This document shows positions 56,284 through 64,000 of a stretch of 64,000 nucleotides of DNA, one piece after another. The position numbers and the translations under genes are program-made. The DNA is from Nocardioides plantarum (GTDB lineage: Bacteria > Actinomycetota > Actinomycetes > Propionibacteriales > Nocardioidaceae). The DNA lies in NCBI RefSeq assembly GCF_006346395.1, contig NZ_VDMS01000001.1:1364001-1428000 (forward strand), in the 5' to 3' direction. Positions within the stretch are counted from its first letter, which is position 1; each line of letters starts with the position of its first letter. The notes under the pieces were generated by a model. It had not been told where the DNA came from. It was given only the letters and a program-made list of their open reading frames with translations, and made no database searches.

Positions 56284-57449
56284 GCCGCTGGACCCGAGTG
56301 CGTGGGTCGTGGACGCCACAGACCGAGTACGTAGTTGGTCACGGTGGCGGCGAATCGCGACTCCGAGAATTCCGCCGCGCGCGCCGCCAACACGGCCGGA
56401 TCCCATGGGCGAGCCAGCGTCTCGTCGACAGCGGAGGCAATGAGCAGCGGCTCGGGTCGGTCGAAGAACACGCCGGTCCGTCCTTCCACCACCGTGTCGA
56501 GGAACCCACCCCACCTGAGGACGACCGAGGGCTTGCCGTAGGCGGCGGCCTCGATCGGGGTCAGGCCGAAGTCCTCGTGGGAGGCCGCGACCAGCGCGGT
56601 GCACCGACGGTAGACGAGGTCCATCTCGCTGTCCGACAAGCCTTCGAGCAGCGTCACGTTGGGCGTGGCGAGGTGGCGCAGCTCGTCCTTCTGTGGCCCA
56701 GCACCCACGACGACCAGGTTGAGGTGCGGGCGATCGGCGAACGCGGCCAGGATCTCCTGGACGTTCTTGTAGGGCAGCAGGCGTGAGACGACGAGGAAGT
56801 AGTCGGCCGGAAGGGTCGAGCCGAGCATCGGCTCGTCCCCACCGCGCGAGCCGACGTCGACGCTGTGCGGAGCCGGCACGACGGGCGCCTCGATCCCGTA
56901 CGTCCGCTTCAGTCGATCCTGGGTGACGGTCGAGATCGCCAGGTACTGGTCCACGCTGGCCGCCGCGCGCCGGTCCCAGAGCCTCAGCGCCGGTCCCATC
57001 GCCCGGAGACCGGCCACGGTCGACCGCGAGGGCGTGTCTCCCAGGTAGCGCTCGGACTCGTAGAGCCATCGTGCCGGCGAGTAGCAGTAGACGAGCTTGC
57101 GCCCCCGGGTCCGGAACCCGTGCGCCCACCCGCTGCTGCTGGCGATCACGACGTCAGCGTCGATCCGGATGCTGGACGCCGCGAGCGGCAGTGCGGGAAG
57201 CGCCGCGCGGTGGTGACGCCTCAGCGGCGCCACCCGGTTGAGCCACGAGGTCCTGACGTCGATGTCACGGAACTCGGGATAGGTGGAGTCCGGGTCGTAG
57301 AGGGTCGTGTAGACGGGAGCGTCGGGGAAGGCGCGAGCGAGGGCGAGGACGACCCGTTCGGCGCCACCGCGCTGGGTCAGGTAGTCATGCGCGATCGCGA
57401 CACGGGGACGGTCTGCTGCGCCGACTGGGTCGGGCTCGGGCCAGGTCAC
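56280..57449 (-). CDS. Glycosyltransferase family 4 (WbaZ/mannosyl-type)
   Basis: A 389-residue GT-B enzyme: VAIAHDYLTQRGGAERVVLALARAFPDAPVYT is characteristic of the mannosyl/deoxyhexosyl transferases in gmd clusters. CYSPARWLYESERYL, FLVVSRLLPYKNVQEILAAF and SHEDFGLTPIEAAAYGKPSVVLRWGGFLDT complete it. The GTG at 57449 is preferred to the long N-terminal extension. The stop overlaps the gmd start (ATGA). Likely to transfer mannose or rhamnose. Confidence 0.88.
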   Translation of the reverse strand: MTWPEPDPVGAADRPRVAIAHDYLTQRGGAERVVLALARAFPDAPVYTTLYDPDSTYPEFRDIDVRTSWLNRVAPLRRHHRAALPALPLAASSIRIDADVVIASSSGWAHGFRTRGRKLVYCYSPARWLYESERYLGDTPSRSTVAGLRAMGPALRLWDRRAAASVDQYLAISTVTQDRLKRTYGIEAPVVPAPHSVDVGSRGGDEPMLGSTLPADYFLVVSRLLPYKNVQEILAAFADRPHLNLVVVGAGPQKDELRHLATPNVTLLEGLSDSEMDLVYRRCTALVAASHEDFGLTPIEAAAYGKPSVVLRWGGFLDTVVEGRTGVFFDRPEPLLIASAVDETLARPWDPAVLAARAAEFSESRFAATVTNYVLGLWRPRPTHSGPAA

Positions 57450-57519
57450 CAGCGGTCCTCCGAGATCTTGGTGGGTGTGCCGACCTGATGACCGGCGGCT
57501 GAAAGGTTGAGGGCGGTCG

Positions 57520-59259
57520 TCAGCACGCAGACGCGAAGACTCCACCGACTCGTCCGGGGGTGACCTTCGGCGTGGCCGTGAGCTCTCCCGCCTCGTCCTG
57601 GCCGGGTCCTCCCGTCATCTTCCACGTCAGGTCGACGTCCTTGGAGCCGTCGGTGACGAGCGTCAGGGTGATCACCTGACGGCCGTCGATCGTGGCGACG
57701 GTGAACCTCGGCATCTCCACGCCGTCGACGAACACCGACCCGAGCTTGCCGCCGTAAGGCGCGTAGAGCCGGACCTGCACCTGCTGGGACCCGACCTTCA
57801 CGCCGAGGTCACCACCGCCGGTGATGTAGTCGGGCAGCTTGGCGGCATCGGCGGCCGAGATGGTCTGTCGGATGCTCATCGTGCCTGCGAGGTCCTGAAC
57901 GCCGTTCGTGCAGGCCGTGGCACGGACCTCGGTGTCGTAGTCGAGGTAGTAGGACATCTTGGACCCGGTGGCGTCGTTGACGGTCACGTCGACGTGCGGG
58001 GTGGCGCCGTCGTCACCACTGAGCTCGCCGGCGATCCGGGTACCCCGGATCTTCGAGGTCAGGCCGTCCTCGAACGAGGCCACCATCAGCCTGCGCTCGT
58101 CGACCGCCTGGTCGACGGCCTTGACCAGCTCGGTCGGCGACGTGACGCCGGTCGTCACCGCGCCGAAGATCCGGGCCGCGACGCTGGTGAAGACCTCGTC
58201 CTGCTTCCGCGGGTCGTCGACGTCGAGATAGACCTGGTTGAGCATCAGCTGGACGACGGTCTCGGGCGTCAAGGTGTAGCCGTCGGACGTGACCGGGCCG
58301 GTCCCGCGCAGCAGGTAGGAGAGTCCGACGGTGTCGAGCGTCAGCACACCGTCGAGATCGGTCTGGGGGTACTTCGACGTCCAGAAGGCGTCGAACAGCT
58401 CGGCGGCCCGGGGGAAGTCGGGCACCATCACCGGGTCCTGGAAGTAGCGGGCGATGACGTCGCCGTAGACCGCGTTCTCCTCCTTCGAGACCGGAGCCAC
58501 CGGCGCCGCGCTCACGCCGAAGTCGCTGGCGTCGCCCTGCTCCTTCAGCTCGAGGCGCCCGTTCTCGGTGTGGAGCCGAGCCCAGGAGCCGGACAGCCCA
58601 CCGGTGGATCGGATCTCCGCGTTGTTCTGGAAGATCAGCAGGTAGTCGCGCGGCCCATCGGCTCCCAACATGGTCGGTGCCACCTCGGATGCGGTCCGGG
58701 CCGAGTGGAGCGCATCGGCGGTCTCGGACACGAGGTCGACGTAGTCGTCGTAACGGCTGCGCAGTGCGCCGACGTAGTCGGCACTGTCCTCGTCGGCCAC
58801 CTCGGCCAGCGCCTTCTGCATCGAGGTGTCGGCGGTCGCCACGCGCCGGGACACGGACTCGAGACCGTCCAGGTCGACCCGACCGTCTGCGACCAGCCCG
58901 TCGACGTCGTCGGTGAGCCCGACGAGACCGGGTGCTGCGCCTTCGGCGATCTCGTCGAGGGAGGCACTCAGAGCCCGCACACCCCCCAGGTCGTCTCCGT
59001 AGACCGGGACGACGGTCAACGCCCGCCACCACAGCCCGCCGGTGTGGTCCTTCGCCGACCCCGCCGCGTCCTGCAGGTCGTCGAGGGCTCGCTGGGCGCC
59101 GGGGTCGTCACCGGCCTCCACTGCCGCCCGGAGGGCACGGGCGTCGGCCTCGGCGGCCCGTAGGTCGCGTTGGGCGGCGTACAGGAGCCAGGCGGTGTAG
59201 GCGGCTGCGGCGATGACCAACACGACGAGCGCAGCGATGACACGGCGGCGAGTCAGCAC
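57520..59259 (-). CDS. DUF4012 domain membrane-anchored protein
   Basis: A 579-residue protein: one N-terminal transmembrane helix (IAALVVLVIAAAAYTAWLL), then a helical region (20-190) and the DUF4012 block RDYLLIFQNNAEIRSTGGLSGSWARL. The remainder contains repeated beta segments and ends with Cys (GGVFASAC). DUF4012 proteins are often near polysaccharide genes in actinobacteria; the fold is related to extracytoplasmic LCP-like regions, but the role is unknown. GTG start. Confidence 0.85.
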   Translation of the reverse strand: MLTRRRVIAALVVLVIAAAAYTAWLLYAAQRDLRAAEADARALRAAVEAGDDPGAQRALDDLQDAAGSAKDHTGGLWWRALTVVPVYGDDLGGVRALSASLDEIAEGAAPGLVGLTDDVDGLVADGRVDLDGLESVSRRVATADTSMQKALAEVADEDSADYVGALRSRYDDYVDLVSETADALHSARTASEVAPTMLGADGPRDYLLIFQNNAEIRSTGGLSGSWARLHTENGRLELKEQGDASDFGVSAAPVAPVSKEENAVYGDVIARYFQDPVMVPDFPRAAELFDAFWTSKYPQTDLDGVLTLDTVGLSYLLRGTGPVTSDGYTLTPETVVQLMLNQVYLDVDDPRKQDEVFTSVAARIFGAVTTGVTSPTELVKAVDQAVDERRLMVASFEDGLTSKIRGTRIAGELSGDDGATPHVDVTVNDATGSKMSYYLDYDTEVRATACTNGVQDLAGTMSIRQTISAADAAKLPDYITGGGDLGVKVGSQQVQVRLYAPYGGKLGSVFVDGVEMPRFTVATIDGRQVITLTLVTDGSKDVDLTWKMTGGPGQDEAGELTATPKVTPGRVGGVFASAC

Positions 59260-59286
59260 GATGAGGGTCCCTGAGACATGACTCGA

Positions 59287-59311
59287 CCCCGGGGCGGGCG
59301 ACGCCCCGGGG
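59287..59311 (-). terminator. GC-rich hairpin after the small secreted protein gene
   Basis: CCCCGGGGCG-GGCGA-CGCCCCGGGG between the two minus-strand genes, with a 10-base perfect stem. Confidence 0.7.
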
Positions 59312-59330
59312 CCGTGTCAGATGGAGATGG

Positions 59331-59747
59331 CTACTTGATCACCAGCGAGCGAGCCTGCGACGAGTCCCGGAACACGGTGCCGTAAGCCCGGTTGTAGGTG
59401 AAGCGGATCGTGTACTTGCCCTTGGCGAGGTTGCCGGTCGAGAACGTGGCCCGCGCCGAGTTGCTGTACAGCCGGGTCACAGTCTTCGTCTGGGACTTGA
59501 CGACCTTCGAGGTGGCGTACTTGGTGATGACGAACTTCACCGTGCCCTTCGGGGAGGTGTTGCCCGCGGAGCGGACCGTCACCGCGTAGACCACGGTGTT
59601 GCTGTCGCTGCGGACCCCGGTCGACGTCGTCTGGGTCGTGACGCAGTTGGTGTAGGGGCAGGACGCGGTGGCGGGCCGGGGGGTGAAGGCCACCAGCCCA
59701 GCGATGGCGAGGAACGCGGCCAGGAGGCCGACGACGATGCGCTTCAA
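59331..59747 (-). CDS. Small secreted Ig-like protein
   Basis: A 138-residue exported protein. The proposed TTG start at 59747 has GGAG about six bases upstream and gives a compact signal: LKRIVVGLLAAFLAIAGLV, cleaved near ATASCP. A Cys pair (CPYTNC) opens the mature part, then a single beta-sandwich-like domain of the Big_3_5 type: VVYAVTVRSAGNTSPKGTVKFVI, ATFSTGNLAKGKYTIRFTY. It may be a surface or matrix protein of the polysaccharide locus. An upstream in-frame GTG/ATG extension is less likely. Confidence 0.65.
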   Translation of the reverse strand: MKRIVVGLLAAFLAIAGLVAFTPRPATASCPYTNCVTTQTTSTGVRSDSNTVVYAVTVRSAGNTSPKGTVKFVITKYATSKVVKSQTKTVTRLYSNSARATFSTGNLAKGKYTIRFTYNRAYGTVFRDSSQARSLVIK

Positions 59748-59888
59748 GGGAGACTCCAAGTGGGCGGGACCGGGGCCGGTCGAGTGGGGGGTCAAACACT
59801 GAGTGAATCACACTCTGCGCCACCGGGAAGTCGAATGTCTCAGGGTGCCGGACTCGAGGGTAAATATCTGGTAAACCCTCGCCGCGGT

Positions 59889-60401
59889 CTAGACCGTGTC
59901 GAGGCCGCACGAGCGGCACTGGCCGAAGACCGTCAGGTGCCCGACGTCGGCGACGAAGCCGAGCTCGCTACTGAGTCGCTCGGTGAGCGCAGCGGCGACA
60001 TCGGCGTCGACCGAGACCACCTCACCGCACGCACGGCACTTGAGGTGGAAGTGCTCGTGACCGGCGACCGAGTGGTAGGTCGGGGCCCGGTCGGAGAGGT
60101 GGGCATGACGCACGAGGCCGAGGTCCTCGAGGACCTCGAGGGTGCGGTAGACCGTGGAGGCGTTGACCGAGGAGACCTGTGCCTGCACGTGGGCCAGGAC
60201 CTCGTCGGGGGTCGCGTGACCGAGCTCGTTGATCGCGCCGAGGATGAGCTCGCGCTGGGGGGTCAGTCGGTAGCCCTTGGCTCTGAGCTCGGCGCGCCAG
60301 TCGGTGGTGGTGCGGGGTTTGTCGGCTGCGGGGGTCTCGAGGCTCGGCCGTGGCCGGCCTCGCACCTCGACCGACGTGGGGTCTGACGTGGAGTCAGACA
60401 C
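59889..60401 (-). CDS. Fur-family metalloregulator
   Basis: A 170-residue Fur/Zur-type repressor. The HTH is YRLTPQRELILGAINELGHATPDEVLAHVQ, SSVNASTVYRTLEVLEDLGLVRHAHL; metal and zinc sites are HEHFHLKCRACGEVV and CRSCG. The GTG start at 60401 overlaps the nitrobindin-like gene. Residues 9-26 (TSVEVRGRPRPSLETPAA) come from a dispersed repeat. No ATG, GTG or TTG lies between the repeat and the HTH, so the repeat must be translated. Confidence 0.9.
   Translation of the reverse strand: MSDSTSDPTSVEVRGRPRPSLETPAADKPRTTTDWRAELRAKGYRLTPQRELILGAINELGHATPDEVLAHVQAQVSSVNASTVYRTLEVLEDLGLVRHAHLSDRAPTYHSVAGHEHFHLKCRACGEVVSVDADVAAALTERLSSELGFVADVGHLTVFGQCRSCGLDTV
60325..60378. repeat. Dispersed repeat inside the fur-family reading frame
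   Basis: CTGCGGGGGTCTCGAGGCTC...CCTCGCACCTCGACCGACGT, the same element as the cysC-phosphatase linker read in the same peptide frame. Confidence 0.85.
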
Positions 60402-60885
60402 GCTGGAGTCGGGCCCAGAGGTGGGGCTGGAGCTCCTGGCCCATGGCCTCCATGTCGTAGGCGTAGAGCAGGTCGCCCTCGACGTTGCCGTAGAGGCGGT
60501 GGCCCGCGGTGACCTCCTTGGCGGTCTCGGTGTAGCCGACCCCCGCCGTGTGAAGCTCCATCTTGCCGGCGTCCGCGACGCCGTACCAGATCTCGGTGAA
60601 GCCGGTGTTGTGCGACAGCACCAGCTCGAGCTTGCCCTCGGGCAGGCAGCGCAGGAAGCCGGTCTCCTGCGCCGCCTCGCGGACCTTGTTGCCCTCGGCG
60701 TCGAGGATCCAGGAGCGCGAGAAGTAGTGGAAGAACGGGCGGCCGTCCTGCTGGAAGACCAGCTCCTGGCCGAACTCGTAGGCGTCGATCGTCGGGTAGT
60801 CGCCGTGGCCGTTGCCCTGCCAGGTGCCGAGCAACCAGACCACCGGTCCGCAGAGGGGGTGGAGGTTCTCGGGGATGTTGAGCAT
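60394..60885 (-). CDS. Nitrobindin-like heme-binding FABP-fold protein
   Basis: A 163-residue beta-barrel. PVVWLLGTWQGNGHGDYPTI carries the GTWxGxG motif and the C-terminal LQPHLWARLQRV supplies the heme-ligand His region of bacterial nitrobindins (peroxynitrite isomerase family). It probably binds ferric heme and reacts with NO or peroxynitrite. The ATG follows TAGGAT by six bases. Its last eight bases overlap the Fur-family gene, so the two are co-expressed. Confidence 0.88.
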   Translation of the reverse strand: MLNIPENLHPLCGPVVWLLGTWQGNGHGDYPTIDAYEFGQELVFQQDGRPFFHYFSRSWILDAEGNKVREAAQETGFLRCLPEGKLELVLSHNTGFTEIWYGVADAGKMELHTAGVGYTETAKEVTAGHRLYGNVEGDLLYAYDMEAMGQELQPHLWARLQRV

Positions 60886-60894
60886 GGGTCGATC

Positions 60895-61734
60895 CTAGGC
60901 GGGACGGGTGCCGAGGAGGGTGCGCGCCTCGGTGGGGGTCATCGGGCGCCGTTGGGCGAGCTCGCCCATGGCGACGGCCCGCTCGACCAGCTGGCGGTTG
61001 CTCTGCACCGGTACGCCGCGCGAGAGCGTCAGGACGTCCTCCATCCCGACCCGGAGGTGGCCGCCCTTGCTCAGCGCGGCGAGGCCGACGGCCAGGGTGG
61101 TGCGGCCGATGCCGGTCGCGCCCCACGAGGTGACTTCCGGGGGAAGCGCCGCAACGCCGGCGACGAGCGCATCGGCGGTGCCGGGCATGCCGCCGGGCAC
61201 GCCCATCACGAAGTCGCAGTGGACCTTGCCGCCGTAGGGCAGGCCGTGGGTCTTGAGCAGCCGGGTCAACGAGGCGACGTGGCCGAGGTCGAAGAGCTCG
61301 AACTCCGGCACGACCTCGCGCTCCTGGCTGAGCTGGTAGAGGTCGCTGATGAACGGCCACGGGTTGCTGAAGACGTCGTCGCCGAAGTTGGTGGTGCCCA
61401 TGGTCAGGCTGCAGGAGTCGGGGGCCGCGTCGAGCACCTTGAGCCGCTGGTCGAGGGGGTCGTGGACCGAGCCGCCGGTCGAGAGCTGGACGACGAGGTC
61501 GGTGGCCTCGTGCAGGGCCGCGACGGTGTCGGCCAGGCGCTGGCCGTCGAGGCTCGGGGCGTGGTCGTCGTCGCGGATGTGGACGTGGATCATCGCAGCG
61601 CCGGCGGCCTCGCACTCCTGCGCGGCGGTGACCAGCTCGGCCAGGGTGGTGGGCAGCTGGGGGCAGTCGGCTTTGCTGGTCTCGGCGCCGGTGGGCGCGA
61701 CGGTGACGAGCAGAGCTTCGGCGGGGACGTGCAT
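60895..61734 (-). CDS. BKACE-family beta-keto acid cleavage enzyme
   Basis: A 279-residue TIM-barrel of the 3-keto-5-aminohexanoate cleavage (DUF849/BKACE) family, which splits beta-keto acids using acetyl-CoA. The metal site is IHVHIRDDDHAPSLD; VQLSTGG, SLTMGTTNFGDDVFSN, EVVPEFELFDLGH and the C-terminal VGMEDVLTLSRGVPVQSNRQLVERAV are all characteristic. The exact substrate is unknown; carnitine- and lysine-type routes use relatives. ATG at 61734 with CACGAT six bases upstream. Confidence 0.9.
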   Translation of the reverse strand: MHVPAEALLVTVAPTGAETSKADCPQLPTTLAELVTAAQECEAAGAAMIHVHIRDDDHAPSLDGQRLADTVAALHEATDLVVQLSTGGSVHDPLDQRLKVLDAAPDSCSLTMGTTNFGDDVFSNPWPFISDLYQLSQEREVVPEFELFDLGHVASLTRLLKTHGLPYGGKVHCDFVMGVPGGMPGTADALVAGVAALPPEVTSWGATGIGRTTLAVGLAALSKGGHLRVGMEDVLTLSRGVPVQSNRQLVERAVAMGELAQRRPMTPTEARTLLGTRPA

Positions 61735-62408
61735 GTCGGCATCGTGCCATCCGCCGCGTTGCTAGCCGGGAATGGTGTCGGCTCCTGCGCGCGATACGCG
61801 GCCAGGTGGCGGCGCAGGTACCGCTGGTTGAAGGCGCCCTTGCCCCCCTCGGCAGGACCGGATCGGGCCTCCTCGTAGCCACCTTCGCCTCCGCGGCGCC
61901 AACGTGACCTCGTCGAGGACCGGCGACGCGGCCCATCACACACACCGCCAGTACCTCGTCAGTGGCCTCCCCCGGCCGTCAACGGATTCCGCCTGAGCGG
62001 CGCCAACCCGTCGGCCCTTTGATGTCAGGACGGCTACCTGAGCTACCAGGCACGGTCGGTGTCTGCCGCGCGAGGCTGGGCGGCATCCAGGCATTCACGA
62101 TCGTCGGCGCCGTCAGTCGGGTCGCCAGCACACCGGTGACGACGGGGCTGGGAAACTCGGCCGTCACGGCGTCCGCTGCCCCAGTGGGCAGCAGTCATCG
62201 GCCGTCTGATCGCAGCGGGTTGATCACGCCTAAGTTCGTCCTCGGGCCAGGCCGGGGTCGGCACGGGGCCGACGTGGGACCTTAGTGTCGAGCCGCCCGA
62301 TGGGTTGAAGGCCGCCCGCGTGGACCCCGCATGACGGGGCGTGTTCCTGGAACGAGCCTGTATGTCCAGGAAGGGACAGCGGTCGTACGGGTTGGGTCGC
62401 CAAGTAGC
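61735..62408. other. 674-base stretch without a convincing gene
   Basis: No open frame here has clear start, length and codon pattern. A plus-strand frame reads GGIQAFTIVGAVSRVASTPV and TTGLGNSAV, and the opposite strand reads TAEFPSPVVTGVLATRL. Either might be a degraded membrane-protein fragment. No repeat of the dispersed family and no RNA gene is seen. Its composition is less GC-biased than the core genes. Confidence 0.5.
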
Positions 62409-63584
62409 TCAACGCTCGACTGCAGTTCCAGTCCTGGCCTTCGTCTTCACCCACCGTCTGACACGGTCAGTCTGAGCCTCGGTGGCCTGCCCGATGACCC
62501 ACGCAGCAGCCATGAGCATGGCGACTGTCAGAAGAAGAAGTCCGTAGCTCGCGACAGATGGCAAGAATCGGTCATCCGAATCGGGAAGAGCAATCGCAGC
62601 GCCCAGGAGCAGCAGCGGGGCGTGCACCACGTACAGGGTGAAGGACACGGCGGAGTAGCGCGCGATCGGCGCAACAGCCGCTCGGGTCCGGCCGCGCTCG
62701 GCGAAGTCGGTGCTGAACGCCGCGAGCAACCCAACCGTCGCGAGAGTGATGAGCCCAACCGCGACGGCGACGGGCACGCGGCCGCTCTCACTGGTCGCCA
62801 ACGTCGCTGCCAGAACGCACACCGCCGCCATCCGCAGAACTGTCCTCGCCGAGGGACTCAGCCGATCAACCGACTCGCGGACCAGGCCGGGCCGCACCGC
62901 CAAGGCAGCACCCGCAAGCCAGACCGCGAAGTAGAGCACGATGTCGCGGCCCACAAAGACGCCGACCACCACCAGCGCGGCCGCGGCCAAGACACGTTGA
63001 ACCGGGCGCCGGCCGACGGCAACGATCAGCAGCAACGGGAACGCCACGTAATACCAGAACTCGTAGGTCAGCGACCAGAGCGGCGAGTTCGTGCCGAAGG
63101 TGTCAGTCAGGATCCTCTGGGTGAAGAACAAGTTGCCGAGGGCGTCAAGAACCGACGATCGCTCCCTGAGGTCTGTTGGTGCCAGGTCGTGGTAGGCGGG
63201 ATCGCCCGTGTATGTGCCGGCTTCCCCGAACCAGGTGAGTCCGATAGCGACGCAGATAGCGGTCAACACCAGAGCGGGAAGCAGCACGACCCAGAGCCGG
63301 ACAAGGCGCTGAATCGCGTAGTTCACCCAGGAGAAGCGGTCACGACGAAACGCTGCGATAACCGAGCCCCCCACCCAGTAGCCGCTCAAGACGAAGAAAA
63401 TGATGACCGCTTCGTTGCCGAGAGAGGTCGCAAAGTAGATCACCGCGGCGATGGGCCCGCCAGCGGTGTCGTCGTAGTCACGGAACAGGACAGCGCGGAC
63501 GTGCTCCAAGACCACCAAGACTGCCGCCGCGACTCGTAGTGCGTCCATGGCAACGTTCTCGTTCGCCTGCTTCCCGGGAACCAT
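62409..63584 (-). CDS. Acyltransferase family membrane protein (Acyl_transf_3)
   Basis: A 391-residue protein with about ten helices of the acyltransferase 3 / OatA superfamily. MDALRVAAAVLVVLEHVRAVL carries the conserved catalytic-type His, IIFFVLSGYWVGGS and the R-rich loop (YAIQRLVRLWVVLLPALVL) are diagnostic, and SPLWSLTYEFWYYVAFPLLL is the family middle block. It probably acetylates cell-surface sugars. The ATG at 63584 follows TAGGGT by seven bases; the longer frame is rejected. Confidence 0.9.
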   Translation of the reverse strand: MVPGKQANENVAMDALRVAAAVLVVLEHVRAVLFRDYDDTAGGPIAAVIYFATSLGNEAVIIFFVLSGYWVGGSVIAAFRRDRFSWVNYAIQRLVRLWVVLLPALVLTAICVAIGLTWFGEAGTYTGDPAYHDLAPTDLRERSSVLDALGNLFFTQRILTDTFGTNSPLWSLTYEFWYYVAFPLLLIVAVGRRPVQRVLAAAALVVVGVFVGRDIVLYFAVWLAGAALAVRPGLVRESVDRLSPSARTVLRMAAVCVLAATLATSESGRVPVAVAVGLITLATVGLLAAFSTDFAERGRTRAAVAPIARYSAVSFTLYVVHAPLLLLGAAIALPDSDDRFLPSVASYGLLLLTVAMLMAAAWVIGQATEAQTDRVRRWVKTKARTGTAVER

Positions 63585-63871
63585 GACCGGGACCCTAATC
63601 CAAAGCGATCGTGGCGAACGCCGGACTGGGAACCGACTCCTATGTGCCGGGAGCGCTAAATCGCCCGTGATCTGTTCGCCCGCCACCCCGGGCTTCGCCA
63701 CCAACGAAGCGTGTAACTCGAAAGCCGCGGACGACGCGGACCATGGGTGAGAACCGGACCGACCTCTACTGCCGGCCGCCGACGGTCGTGCTGCGCGAGT
63801 GGGACGCGCCGATGTCATTCAACGCGGTACCGGCACCACATGGCTCTGCTCGGTCCGCCGACACATCCCCC
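63585..63871. other. Upstream region of the acyltransferase gene, no gene seen
   Basis: Holds the minus-strand TAGGGT box (63592-63597) of the acyltransferase gene. The remaining ~270 bases show no convincing frame on either strand. Confidence 0.5.
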
Positions 63872-64000
63872 TCAGGAGGCCCGGAAGAGGAAGTTGTTCG
63901 CGTATCGCGGGGAGTCGGTCGGGATCGGGGTCTGGTGCCGGTCGGGATCGAAGCTCGACAGCGGCCGAAACTGCCCTTCCGCCATGTACAACGCGTCCGA
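63872..64000 (-). CDS. C-terminal end of an unrecognised protein
   Basis: The last 42 residues of a minus-strand gene that begins beyond the window: SDALYMAEGQFRPLSSFDPD then RHQTPIPTDSPRYANNFLFRAS and a TGA at 63872-63874. Steady codon use to a clean stop supports a real gene. No family can be named from this piece. Confidence 0.5.
   Translation of the reverse strand, partial: SDALYMAEGQFRPLSSFDPDRHQTPIPTDSPRYANNFLFRAS

Noticed and set aside
61962..62285. 107-codon plus-strand gene
   Set aside because: No ribosome site or TAnnnT box, weak codon pattern at both ends, and the opposite strand is equally plausible.

Overview
The window is about 64 kb of a high-GC actinobacterial chromosome. 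Several things point to a Nocardioides-like member of the Propionibacteriales or Nocardioidaceae: SenX3/RegX3 beside PhoU and a phosphoglycerate mutase, mycothiol glycosyltransferase MshA, an Rv0474-HbhA-Rv0476-like block, F420-type luciferase-like oxidoreductases, frequent GTG starts, and many starts a few bases after a TAnnnT box as in leaderless actinobacterial transcripts. The genus is inference. No rRNA, tRNA, CRISPR array, insertion sequence or prophage was recognised.

Layout. 0-9.6 kb: the end of a putative lipoprotein, gpmA, a DUF559 nuclease-like gene flanked by six short palindromes, phoU divergent from senX3-regX3 with a PHO-box-like direct repeat, small enzymes and transporters, and mshA with a YbjN-like gene. 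9.6-25.7 kb: an SDR enzyme, a YgeA-type racemase homologue, typA, an MFS pump, an LLM oxidoreductase, a DsbA/FrnE-like oxidoreductase, an acyl-CoA synthetase convergent with a TetR regulator, a large secreted metalloprotease, a RibD-C reductase next to a divergent dihydropteroate-synthase homologue, and an esterase. 25.8-32.4 kb: start of a surface-polysaccharide locus (amidase lipoprotein, galE-like epimerase, sugar-phosphate transferase, rmlB, tyrosine autokinase, cupin). 32.4-35.1 kb: DUF2516 protein, HbhA-like protein, HTH regulator and L-asparaginase II. 35.2-43.2 kb: sulfate activation (APS kinase fused to a tyrosine phosphatase, cysD, cysN), manA and a secreted M1 peptidase. 43.4-59.8 kb: the main exopolysaccharide cluster (ugd, a Tat-exported surface protein, six glycosyltransferases, a Wzy-like polymerase, a Wzx-like flippase, gmd, an rmd-like reductase, DUF4012 protein, a small secreted protein). 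59.9-64 kb: Fur-family regulator, nitrobindin-like protein, BKACE enzyme, a gene-poor stretch, an acyltransferase and the end of an unrecognised gene.

How the genes may work together. ManA, Gmd and the Rmd-like reductase would supply GDP-mannose-derived deoxysugars, Ugd UDP-glucuronate, and GalE/RmlB further nucleotide sugars. The WbaP-like transferase would start chains on a lipid carrier, the glycosyltransferases extend them, and Wzx/Wzy and the tyrosine autokinase would export and polymerise them. The phosphatase half of the APS-kinase fusion could be the partner phosphatase. An APS kinase with cysD/cysN near these genes fits PAPS supply for sulfating a product, but no sulfotransferase was seen.

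The most unusual feature is a family of dispersed inverted repeats containing TCGAGG/CCTCGA cores. It fills many gene 3' ends and in three places appears to be read as protein: as the linker of the APS kinase-phosphatase fusion, as the N-terminus of the Fur-family regulator, and as the C-terminus of an MFS transporter. All functional calls come from reading the sequence and family knowledge; no database search was run.
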